From Nitrospiraceae bacterium (GTDB lineage Bacteria; Nitrospirota; Nitrospiria; Nitrospirales; UBA8639): a DNA stretch of 64,000 nt. The stretch lies in contig JACKFF010000018.1 of assembly GCA_020632595.1 (NCBI GenBank), forward strand, positions 1 through 64,000, in the 5' to 3' direction. Within the stretch, counting starts at the first letter, position 1, and every line of letters begins with the position of its first letter. Below the pieces are notes generated by a model, which was given only the letters and a program-made list of their open reading frames with translations, searched no databases and had not been told where the DNA came from. Positions 26,401 through 33,420 of the stretch are shown piece after piece. The translations under genes and the position numbers were made by a program.

Positions 26401-29001
26401 GAGCCGAACCTCGGGGAGCTCAAAGGGGACAACGGACACCCCCCGACGAACGGGAGGCACGTGGGACAACTTCGTGGTGGCCCCGGCATTCAATAAATCA
26501 AGCAGACCATCAAACGCTTCCGGAGCATTGGCCAGATCACCATGTTCACTGTCCACATAATACGTCCGGTGCTTGAGTGCTCCGGGAATGCCGGTATCCC
26601 AGGGAACCCGCCCATCCCCAAAGGGGGTCGCATCAATCCGTATTCGCCGCGTGGCGGGAGCCGAAAGGTCAATGGAGACATCACACGGTGTCGCATCCGC
26701 ACGCCCCGCGACATAGATCATCCGTTGAGGGTCAATCGGGCTGGCCTGAATGAGTTGTTGAACCTTGGAGGCTTCAGCCAGTTGCGCGGCATCGGGCACG
26801 GGCCATTCGATCCCGGCGGTCTTTGAGGTCGCCACTTTGGCCCCAAATACCCCTCGTGCCCGATCTCGATCATGCTCCAGGAGTGACTTCCAGGTTTCCG
26901 CTTGATAGACATTAAGGGAACCGGTATGCGGGAGAAGCTGCAACACCCCGTCAAATCTGGAAATAATTCCCAGTAAGGTCGATTGGGAATTGGTGATATC
27001 CAGAAGATCTAACATTCGCACCAGGGGATCACGCCCCATGAGCATTCCCGTGATGGCATGCGACCCCTCATTGGGAGTGCCCAGCATGATGAAGCGGGCA
27101 CCGGGATGCCGGCACATGCGATCCCACACCTTTTTCCCCTCCTCCGTCGCAATCATAACTCGGACAACCAATCCGCCCATGGAGTGCGCAATGATCCGTA
27201 CCGGTTGTCCGACAGCTTCCTGTGCCTTGACCGTATCCTCTAAATCTTTGCGAAACCGTTCAGCGAGTTCGATCAGCGATTTCCGCCAATCATAGGGAAA
27301 GGGTTTGACGGTATGAGAATTGGCCAAATACCTGATGAGGTCCTTGTAGCCACTCCCGATAGGTTGATCAGCCACCACATTTTTTGCGGTATACTTCAGC
27401 TTTTTCAGGCCGCCAAAGGCTAAATCCAACTTATCCAACCAGACCCGGTCTTTTCCCACCCTGAGTTGACTACCCATGGTGCCGGGTAGGACATAGACAA
27501 ACGGTTGTGGAGATCCGACGGCGCGTTTGCGGTAATCATCTTCGGTCACTTCGGAAGGCTCGCGCTCCAGTCGGTGAAAGAGGGGATGGGGCGCGTTCTT
27601 GGTGAGGGCCTGCATCAGCCGATTCGCCGTATCCGGATTGCGAAAATATGAGAAATGGTTGACATCCTTCCCGGTATCGATCCAATACTGAATCTCTCCC
27701 GTCCGCTCCGCCCCGCCGAACATCGCCGGTGTATTCACGACCAAATCATGATCTTCACGATAGAATAAATCCGTCACGAATGTTTTGAGACGCCCCAGCA
27801 CCCCTTCCCCGGCCACATCTCCGCCTAAAACATGCAGATCCGCCATCGACCGGACTCCCGGTCGATTGAGAAGGCGAACCAATGGCGAATCCGGCATCTG
27901 CGCCTCCAACCCTGGCAACTCTTCCGGCTTTGTCCGGTTTTTCACCACACCCAGCAGGAACGCAGAGAATCCCTCAACCACCGGATTGCCCTTCAGTCCC
28001 GGGATCGCCTCAACCACGTTCAGGATAATCGAGAGATATCGATCCAACCGGCCACTCGCCAGGGTGGTGCCGCGGGCTGGACAGCCCACCCGCACAAATC
28101 GCTCAATGACGAATTGCCGTTGTTGGAGCAGGTGGCCGAGTTGCTCCAACTGCTTTAGATCGTCCTTCCGATCCGGTTGGGAAAAGGCCTGGAGATCATC
28201 CGCGTCAAAGGGGAATCGGCCCTCCATCATGCTGCGACACAGCAATTCCCCGACAAGCCCCCCACGGGAATGTGAGACCAGGTGCAGACGAGCCCCTTTG
28301 GGAAAATACCCGGCAAGTTCCAAGGCGTTTTGGACGGGATTGTGAGAAAGGGTGCGATGTTGAAAGGCCAGCACGCGTTTGGGGTAATGCATCAGAAGTT
28401 GCGCCATAAGCGGATTGGCCCCGTCTTCCCATAATCCACCGAAACTGCCCTCGGTCGACGAGGCTGTTCCGTGAATGAAGACCAGCCACGGGGTATCCGT
28501 CCTTTCCTTTTCCAGGGATTTGATCCGGGTGTAATCAGACGACTCTTTTCCTTCCCACCGATAGAGACCCGGACCCGGCTTCAACACACCCTCGACCTTA
28601 TCCTTAATCAGGTCCGTGGTCGCGCCCACGGGGTCCAGGCCAAAAACTTTGAAACCTTTTATCACCCAATTCCCGACGATGCCCCGACTGGCGGCCCCAA
28701 TAGGCAACATACCGGGCAGTTCAACCACGTCACCCGCAGGCCCACGGCTGGGTGTCAATCCAAAATCCTTCTCCAGATCATCCGCACGCACCCACAATTT
28801 CATCCCCTGATCCAATTCCAGTTGAATGAGATCGTCTGAACTCAGATCATCAATTTCCAGAGGTGATTGGCCCGCGCGAGCCCGTTGGACCCTGGCACTA
28901 TGCTTAAGGGTAACCAGGTCATTCAGATTGGCAGGAAAATCGGGAATGGTGGATTTCCCGTCGAGCGGCTCACGCTGTCCATGAACGATAAGACGTTTCA
29001 T
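23434..29001 (-). CDS. Giant CHAT protease fused to two alpha/beta-hydrolase domains
   Basis: 1855-aa protein, apparently cytoplasmic. Domains in order: an N-terminal unknown region (1-165); an alpha/beta-hydrolase (about 170-450) with FIHGT and the nucleophile elbow SHSRGG (Ser245); a second, LCAT/lipase-like alpha/beta-hydrolase (about 500-840) with PGTMGSQL and AHSMGG (Ser607) and a late SEHGD; a region 895-1050 (GHYEGDTIVSAEAYLD, GAIVVGLGMVGELTPG) I cannot name; a CHAT domain (about 1215-1505) with the dyad His1342 (CAAHG) and Cys1403 (LNCCH); then a helical, TPR-like tail (from 1560). CHAT domains are caspase-like proteases used in bacterial cell-death and antiphage systems. The ATG at 29001 has GAGG at good spacing. 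It heads the TIR/trypsin block. Its role as a conflict effector is inference. Confidence 0.9.
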   Translation of the reverse strand: MKRLIVHGQREPLDGKSTIPDFPANLNDLVTLKHSARVQRARAGQSPLEIDDLSSDDLIQLELDQGMKLWVRADDLEKDFGLTPSRGPAGDVVELPGMLPIGAASRGIVGNWVIKGFKVFGLDPVGATTDLIKDKVEGVLKPGPGLYRWEGKESSDYTRIKSLEKERTDTPWLVFIHGTASSTEGSFGGLWEDGANPLMAQLLMHYPKRVLAFQHRTLSHNPVQNALELAGYFPKGARLHLVSHSRGGLVGELLCRSMMEGRFPFDADDLQAFSQPDRKDDLKQLEQLGHLLQQRQFVIERFVRVGCPARGTTLASGRLDRYLSIILNVVEAIPGLKGNPVVEGFSAFLLGVVKNRTKPEELPGLEAQMPDSPLVRLLNRPGVRSMADLHVLGGDVAGEGVLGRLKTFVTDLFYREDHDLVVNTPAMFGGAERTGEIQYWIDTGKDVNHFSYFRNPDTANRLMQALTKNAPHPLFHRLEREPSEVTEDDYRKRAVGSPQPFVYVLPGTMGSQLRVGKDRVWLDKLDLAFGGLKKLKYTAKNVVADQPIGSGYKDLIRYLANSHTVKPFPYDWRKSLIELAERFRKDLEDTVKAQEAVGQPVRIIAHSMGGLVVRVMIATEEGKKVWDRMCRHPGARFIMLGTPNEGSHAITGMLMGRDPLVRMLDLLDITNSQSTLLGIISRFDGVLQLLPHTGSLNVYQAETWKSLLEHDRDRARGVFGAKVATSKTAGIEWPVPDAAQLAEASKVQQLIQASPIDPQRMIYVAGRADATPCDVSIDLSAPATRRIRIDATPFGDGRVPWDTGIPGALKHRTYYVDSEHGDLANAPEAFDGLLDLLNAGATTKLSHVPPVRRGVSVVPFELPEVRLEMYPSEEDLVASALGSARVKKETPPTRKVRVTMVHGNLSRASSPVAVGHYEGDTIVSAEAYLDRQLNGRLRERQCLGLYPDKLNTSAVVLNDGDCHPGSTHPGAIVVGLGMVGELTPGGLTSTMTDALVNYALKCIEVERERRSVTAVDGSCGPRLKIPLTMLLIGTGAGGLSLVDSLQSLLRGVLQANRRLDRLEPTAIPESEEETPNKDNLLASIETVEILELYQDRAIQATKSLLELGQSRDFREHFQIDEVMIEGVEGRRRASFDEDEGWWQRLRIATQKDGSLKFEALTNRARAETYLQPAQRKLIERFLERAMATTQNDLELSSTLFELIIPNRLKEYAPDRRKMVLVLDEKSAAYPWELLHNQYDPNSRPLAVEAGMVRQLAVPQFREKVLHGTALNALVIGDPTSHEPSGKFAPLPGAAAEAREVAQLIRHQGYRDVVELVEEEATPDAILTALYKQPYRIVHCAAHGVFEFPIEDDPAKQGTADSQKVPGTPPKMVTGMVLGEGLFLTPTEINQMRYVPELVFLNCCHLGQTKGSAEQSNIPFHQLASNLGTQLIRMGVRAVVAAGWAVDDMAAKTFAKKFYEEMFQNRTFGDAVQLAREEIFLRQGGSNTWGAYQCYGDPDFSLNVGAKSMGIQRRMVAPVELRVELYNLVQEAKTAGQKDADRLRRRLQELVAGVGQGWTDSAAMCAALGLAYGELGLFAEAVRYYDRGRILQPADATVESLEQLANLKVRWALQRLERQGDPTAQKLDPLEKDFPIKELFEDAEHILAGLLAIQQTQERYALKGKLYKGKAMLLTTKAEQRKALLEMKHCYAEGYNIGKDAKRHDVYYPLGNRLAAEIVLSWGQPKGRSTRRGKPKGADPLAEGLAELSTYAKELTGKGQSFWGMSLTPDHKLLEVLYAQRLTANDQKEILNGYLEANRRGGSAREMDSIIKNIKFFESMVATQAPLNIRQQLSAGLKSLRESLLSDGGGNGEPES

Positions 29002-29439
29002 TGTTTATTCCTCACATGATGTTGTTGGCATGGCCATCCATGTTTCCCGTCGAAACTAGCAGTTCACGATATATGCCGAGGATCATCAATATGCGTTCCA
29101 TTCGTTTGCCCATCAAAGTAAGGCGGAATGCCATTACAGCAAATCCGTCGAAAAATTCCTACCCATCGGCCTGTACCGCCGGTGAAACACGGTTGAACGT
29201 ATCCCCGATAGACATCCCGCCGTGACGTCTCTATCTGAGATCGGTTGGTCCCTGTTCAGCGAGGGGGTAGGATTTTCTCTTGTCGCGACGCATCGGTGGG
29301 ACGTTGGCTTCGGTTGCTAGAGGAGCGTCGATGATGGGGGGCTTTGGAATGGATTCCGGCTCATGAGGCACCCGGATTGATCGGAGGAATTTTGGTTGGG
29401 AATGGCTTCTGACCCGTCACCAACAATTTCCACGACAAC
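29002..29439. other. Intergenic region upstream of the CHAT gene
   Basis: About 440 bases separating the CHAT gene start from the end of the toxin remnant. It holds two degenerate copies of the GACGTC-type palindrome (29207-29235 and 29283-29307) and presumably the CHAT promoter next to 29001. No gene was recognised. Confidence 0.5.
29207..29307. repeat. Two degenerate GACGTC palindromic repeats
   Basis: 29207-29235 (GATAGACATCCCGCCGTGACG...) and 29283-29307 (TCGCGACGCATCGGTGGGAC...) follow the same plan as the hairpins at 20249-20388 and 30131-30154, with several arm mismatches. They lie upstream of the CHAT gene, on the opposite flank from the 20-kb cluster. Confidence 0.6.
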
Positions 29440-29826
29440 TTACCAGGCGGTTTTATCGGGGTATTGGCGAATGGTCTCGTCTTTGGTGAGCAGGATGAGT
29501 TTTTCTGAAATCGCCTGGCAGATTAATACACGATCAAAGGGATCGCGATGAATCCATGGGAGGTTGACGTGAGGCTCACAATGCCGTTCATAGATCGGCA
29601 GATCGACAATTCGATTGATCTTTTTTTCTTGTTCTAACAAGCCTTGCCACCCTTTTTGAAGCTTGAGTTTTCCTAACGAAAGCTTGACGGTGAGTTCCCA
29701 ATCACTGGCCGCACTCCAAAATAATTCGTATTTTCCATTCTTTAAAATTTGTTTCGCTCATTGGCTTAATTCATCAGAGTCTTCCAAAAACCAGAGCATG
29801 ACATGCGTATCGAACAGGTACTTCAT
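29440..29826 (-). pseudogene. vapC: VapC-type PIN toxin with an in-frame stop
   Basis: A 128-codon frame begins with ATG at 29826 and encodes a PIN-domain RNase (start MKYLFDTHVMLWFLEDSDEL, with the first acidic residue in FDTH; later HRDPFDRVLICQA with the C-terminal Asp). Codon 23 is TGA (29758-29760), after LSQ and before AKQIL, where Arg (CGA) would be expected. The rest of the domain is intact, up to the stop at 29440. Only the last 66 residues could be translated from an internal start. The ATG overlaps the antitoxin stop by four bases, as in working pairs. So the toxin is probably inactivated by a single C-to-T change, unless it is a sequencing error or is read through. Confidence 0.85.
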
Positions 29827-30053
29827 CCCGGAGCATCAGGGAATTCTTCGAGCGACTCATCAAAATCGCTTGAAATATATTTCACAATACCTTTGGCTCC
29901 ACTGAACGTCCGTGTTTTTTGAGCCTCTGGAATAGGCACTATTCTTGCCACTGGCTTCTTCCCCTTGGCCACAATAATTTCCTCCCCGGCTAAGGCTCGT
30001 TGAATCAGCTTCGAAAAATGCGTCTTGGCTTGATGAATGGTGATAATGACCAT
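29823..30053 (-). CDS. Phd/YefM-family antitoxin
   Basis: 76-aa antitoxin. The N-terminal DNA-binding half has the family pattern (IHQAKTHFSKLIQRALAGEEIIVAKGKKPVARIVP), and the acidic C-terminal tail (SSDFDESLEEFPDAPG) would fold over the toxin. It overlaps the PIN toxin gene downstream by four bases (ATGA). Antitoxins of this type repress their own promoter with the toxin as co-repressor; an inverted repeat 12 bases upstream of the start (30065-30086) is a good candidate operator. Keeping an intact antitoxin next to a broken toxin is consistent with it protecting against a related toxin elsewhere or with recent decay. Confidence 0.9.
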   Translation of the reverse strand: MVIITIHQAKTHFSKLIQRALAGEEIIVAKGKKPVARIVPIPEAQKTRTFSGAKGIVKYISSDFDESLEEFPDAPG

Positions 30054-30064
30054 AATCCTTATTC

Positions 30065-30086
30065 CTAAATGGACTTACTCATTTAG
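30065..30086. promoter_or_regulatory. Inverted repeat, likely toxin-antitoxin operator
   Basis: Perfect seven-base arms (CTAAATG ... CATTTAG) separated by eight bases, located 12 bases upstream of the antitoxin ATG. Autoregulation through such a site is the rule for Phd-type antitoxins; binding here is inferred. Confidence 0.5.
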
Positions 30087-30130
30087 TCAAGTTCACTGCT
30101 ACCCTTTGTTTTCGTGACACACAGCCCGCA

Positions 30131-30154
30131 TAGACGTCCCACGGGGACGTCTCT
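30131..30154. repeat. GACGTC palindromic repeat
   Basis: AGACGTCCC-ACG-GGGACGTCT: a perfect nine-base stem with three loop bases, almost identical to the copy at 20304-20328. It ends six bases after the NodT-type gene stop codon (on the minus strand) and may also shape the 3' end of that transcript. Confidence 0.75.
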
Positions 30155-30159
30155 GGCGG

Positions 30160-31641
30160 TCAGGGATTCTCTTGGATGACTTGAGCCAGGTGTTCCTCCT
30201 CCCAACCGCCACCCACGGCTTTGAACAGATCCACCATCGCCGTAAGGCGTGCGCGTTCGGTTTGGACCACTCCCAATTCTGCATCGAGCACGATGCGCTG
30301 AGCATCGATGACGTCGATATAGCTGACCAATCCCTTGCGATACCGGATATCCGCGAGTTCCAGCGATTCCCGCGCGGCGGCAACCTGTTGGCGTTGATTC
30401 GCCAGTTGTTCTTTTCGCGTTTGCAGGGCAACCAGCACATCAGCCACTTCCCTAAACGCATTCAGTATGGTTTGATGATAGTCCTCCAACATTTGCTGAT
30501 ACCGGTTTTCCGCCACCTCTAATCTGGCCAAATTGGTATAGCCTTCAAAGATCGGAAGGGTAACCGAGGGACCGATCGCCATGTTGCGACTGCCCCATTT
30601 GAACCATTGATCGAATTCGCTGGTGACAAACCCTCCCGTTCCCGTGATAGACAGACTCGGGAAAAAGTATGCTCGCGCTTCCCCGATGCGCGCATTGGCG
30701 GCTTTTAAGGTTTCTTCTTTTTCCAAAATATCCGGGCGCCGTTGCAACAGATCTGAAGGCAGACCAACAGGGATCGTGGGTTGCGCCATCACGGACCGAA
30801 GGGGTTTGGCGGAGACCACCAGCGTACCGGGATTGGCTCCGGTCAACACTTCGAGTTGATGCAGTTGTACAGCCCGTTGACGCCGAAACTCGGGAATTTG
30901 CGAGGCCGTTTGCGCCACAAGAGTTTCCTCACGTTTCACATCCAGGTCGGACACCAGACCGGCCTGCGCACGGCTCCGGATGATCGACAGGGAGTCTTGT
31001 TGAAGGGCCAGGTTCCGCTCCGCAATTTCCAGTTGTTCGTCGAGTTCACGAAGCCGGAAATAGGATTCTCCCACCTCACCGACCAGGCTCAACAACAGGC
31101 CGCGGCGATTCATTTCGCTCCCCAACGCTTCTGCGGTAAAAGCCTCTTTCCCGCGTCGAATGCGACCCCATAAATCCAGTTCCCATCGAAGATCGATGTC
31201 CGCACGCCAAATATCAAAATTGGCTCCCGGTGGCGCGAACCCTTCAGGCGCCCCTCCTGTGGGACCGACCAAAATACTTTCCGATCGACGAATTCGGCTA
31301 TACGATCCATCCAGAGACACATTGGGATAAAGCCCGGCTCCTGATCCATAGGCAATCGCGCGCGCTTCCAGCACCCGAAACGCCGCTTGTCGGAGATCAT
31401 GGTTACGATCCAAGGCCTGTTCAATCAAGCCGTTTAATTCATCGCTGCCAAACATTCGCCACCACTCCGCCTCCGGCACCTGTCCTACCGTAATGGGAAG
31501 CGGAGAGGATGAGCCTCCCAAGGTCATCCTGTTCCAGTCTTCCGGCACATTGAGGACCGGCTGCTGATAGTCCGGCCCCACCAGGCATCCCGGCAGACAA
31601 AGGATCAGGAACATCAGGACTACGGATCTCATTCCGATCAT
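30160..31641 (-). CDS. NodT-family outer-membrane efflux lipoprotein
   Basis: About 493-aa outer-membrane channel of the OprM/NodT type. The lipobox is LPGC (Cys19 from the ATG at 31641), followed by the diagnostic GPDYQQPVLNVPEDW and ...EWWRMFGSDELNGLIEQAL. Two OEP repeats follow with long helices (SDLDVKREETLVAQTASQIPEF and VSYIDVIDAQRIVLDAEL). The open frame begins further upstream, but GAGGG eight bases before 31641 supports this start. It is the last gene of the TetR-ABC export operon, 26 bases after the adaptor. It would form the outer-membrane exit of the pump. Confidence 0.92.
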   Translation of the reverse strand: MIGMRSVVLMFLILCLPGCLVGPDYQQPVLNVPEDWNRMTLGGSSSPLPITVGQVPEAEWWRMFGSDELNGLIEQALDRNHDLRQAAFRVLEARAIAYGSGAGLYPNVSLDGSYSRIRRSESILVGPTGGAPEGFAPPGANFDIWRADIDLRWELDLWGRIRRGKEAFTAEALGSEMNRRGLLLSLVGEVGESYFRLRELDEQLEIAERNLALQQDSLSIIRSRAQAGLVSDLDVKREETLVAQTASQIPEFRRQRAVQLHQLEVLTGANPGTLVVSAKPLRSVMAQPTIPVGLPSDLLQRRPDILEKEETLKAANARIGEARAYFFPSLSITGTGGFVTSEFDQWFKWGSRNMAIGPSVTLPIFEGYTNLARLEVAENRYQQMLEDYHQTILNAFREVADVLVALQTRKEQLANQRQQVAAARESLELADIRYRKGLVSYIDVIDAQRIVLDAELGVVQTERARLTAMVDLFKAVGGGWEEEHLAQVIQENP

Positions 31642-31667
31642 GCGTTTTCCCTCAGTGAATCTCACCC

Positions 31668-32675
31668 TCACTTCGACAAAGGGGGAGAGGAGTCAGATTG
31701 CCCGGCCGCCTTCTCAGAGCGGGTCTGGTCCTTCCTTGAGACCTGGTCGGCCGGGCGCTCGATATAGACATCAACTTGCTGGCCCACATAGACCGGGAAA
31801 GAAGGACGTTCAAACCGATAAATGACCTGAAGCACCCGCGTATCGACGCGCTCACGATTGTCTCCAGTGAGGGATCGTTTGGGCACAATGTAGGGTTCAA
31901 TGCGATCAAAGGTAAGAGGTATAGCCTGATCCGTATACCCTTTAAGGTAGGCCACCGCTGGACTCCCCGGTACCACCAGCGGGGCGTTGACCTCATCGAT
32001 ATCAGCCCGCACCTGTAAGGTTTCCGTATCCCCTAGTATGATGAGCGGCTCGATGGCATTCACCGTGGCATATTCCCCGGCTCGAATGTTGACCTGAAGA
32101 ATCGTCGCCGCACGCGGTGCCCGAACGGTGAGACGGTTGACCATCGCTTGCACCTCATCCCGTTCGGTTTTGGCCAAATGAAAATCAGCCCTTGCCCGAA
32201 TCAACGCCCGCTTGGCACCTTCCGCTTCATGCCATTTCCGCTTCACATCATCTTCACTGACCGCCCGACGATCCGTGACCGACTGAAGCCGCTTCAATTG
32301 GTCCTGGACATCCCGAAGCCTGATTTCCTGCTCGGCGATCCGCGCCGCTGCAGACGGGAGCGAATCGGTCCTGGTTTGCAATTGTGCCCGCAACTCCCGA
32401 TCATCCAACTGAAACAACGGATCTCCCTGCTCAACATGATCCGCCACCGTGACATACACCTTCGTCACCAGACCGGAGACCGGAGGCGCGATCCTGACGT
32501 TTTCGTTCACAGCCTCAATAATGCCTGCTGCGGCCACCGTGACCGGATACGGATTCTGAGGAGGAGCTTCCATCGGTGGAGGCGGAGCCACTTTCTTATT
32601 CGCGCCCCACAACGTCGCCATCGTCAATATGATCCCCCCCACCGCGATCCAAAAACTCAAACGCCGCAGTACCAT
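31668..32675 (-). CDS. HlyD-type membrane-fusion protein of ABC exporter
   Basis: 335-aa periplasmic adaptor with an N-terminal membrane anchor (RLSFWIAVGGIILTMATLWG) and a Pro-rich linker (VAPPPPMEAPPQNP). Lipoyl halves are visible (APPVSGLVTKVYVTVADHVEQGDPL and VRAPRAATILQVNIRAGEYA), as is a coiled coil of about 90 residues between them. It resembles DevB/MacA-like adaptors. Its ATG directly follows the ATPase stop codon, and the channel gene comes next, so pump and exit proteins are made together. Confidence 0.9.
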   Translation of the reverse strand: MVLRRLSFWIAVGGIILTMATLWGANKKVAPPPPMEAPPQNPYPVTVAAAGIIEAVNENVRIAPPVSGLVTKVYVTVADHVEQGDPLFQLDDRELRAQLQTRTDSLPSAAARIAEQEIRLRDVQDQLKRLQSVTDRRAVSEDDVKRKWHEAEGAKRALIRARADFHLAKTERDEVQAMVNRLTVRAPRAATILQVNIRAGEYATVNAIEPLIILGDTETLQVRADIDEVNAPLVVPGSPAVAYLKGYTDQAIPLTFDRIEPYIVPKRSLTGDNRERVDTRVLQVIYRFERPSFPVYVGQQVDVYIERPADQVSRKDQTRSEKAAGQSDSSPPLSK

Positions 32676-33416
32676 TTAAACGGGTGTCTCCTGTCCTTCT
32701 TGGATCTGATTCACTCTTCCATCTTCCATATGGACGATGCGATCGCCAAATTCAAAAATCCGGGTATCGTGCGTCACAATAATTACCCCCCGATCATGCT
32801 GCTTTCCGATATCGTGCAATTGCTGCACAATGCGGTGTCCCGTTTCTCCATCCAGGTTCGCCGTCGGTTCATCACACAGCAGTAACTGGGGATCACTCAC
32901 CAGGGCCCGGGCAATCGCCACCCGCTGCTGCTCGCCTCCCGACAGTCTGGTTGGCAATGCCGCCAGGCGCTCTCCCATGCCCATGCTCCCAAGAATCTTC
33001 TCCGCTTGAGCCAGGGCCTCGTGTTTGGCTACCCCCCGTATCAATAACGGCACTGCGGCATTCTCGAGCGCGGTCAGAGTGGGCAGGAGATGATATTGTT
33101 GGAAAATAAATCCCAAATGATCCCGGCGAAACTTCGTTTTTTCCGATGCGGACAATTCCAGAATGGATTCGCCCAAAATTCTCACCTCTCCCTCATCGCT
33201 TTCTAAAATGCCGGCAATCACCGACAAGAGAGTCGTTTTCCCGCTACCCGATGGCCCCACCAGCAACAGGACTTCCCCGTGGGCGACATTTAAATCCACT
33301 CCCTTCAGGACAGGAATCCGGGTCTCTCCTTCCCCAAACGATTTCACCACCCCCCTGGCCTGCACCAGCCAGTGAGCCCGATCATGGTTGAGAGTCGGAG
33401 ACGGATTCCCACTCAC
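32676..33416 (-). CDS. ABC transporter ATPase (MacB/LolD/DevA type)
   Basis: 246-aa ATP-binding subunit. Walker A is GPSGSGKTT, the Q-loop is FQQYHLLPTL, the signature motif is LSGGEQQRVAIARA and Walker B is LLLCDEPTANLD with the downstream His-loop VTHD. These are typical of the MacB/LolD class that works with FtsX-like permeases. The longest frame starts at a TTG inside the permease gene; I prefer the GTG at 33416 because CGAGGG is about seven bases upstream and it lies four bases after the permease stop codon. Confidence 0.93.
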   Translation of the reverse strand: MSGNPSPTLNHDRAHWLVQARGVVKSFGEGETRIPVLKGVDLNVAHGEVLLLVGPSGSGKTTLLSVIAGILESDEGEVRILGESILELSASEKTKFRRDHLGFIFQQYHLLPTLTALENAAVPLLIRGVAKHEALAQAEKILGSMGMGERLAALPTRLSGGEQQRVAIARALVSDPQLLLCDEPTANLDGETGHRIVQQLHDIGKQHDRGVIIVTHDTRIFEFGDRIVHMEDGRVNQIQEGQETPV

Positions 33417-33420
33417 GGCG

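Noticed and set aside
29758..29760. Selenocysteine at the TGA of the toxin
   Set aside because: PIN-domain toxins have no known selenocysteine, and no SECIS-like hairpin was evident directly downstream; a nonsense change is simpler.
20249..30154. CRISPR array
   Set aside because: The GACGTC palindromes are irregularly spaced, in both orientations and lack unique spacers of constant length.
32148..32885. 245-codon plus-strand open frame
   Set aside because: Antisense to the HlyD-type and ABC ATPase genes, which have unmistakable motifs.
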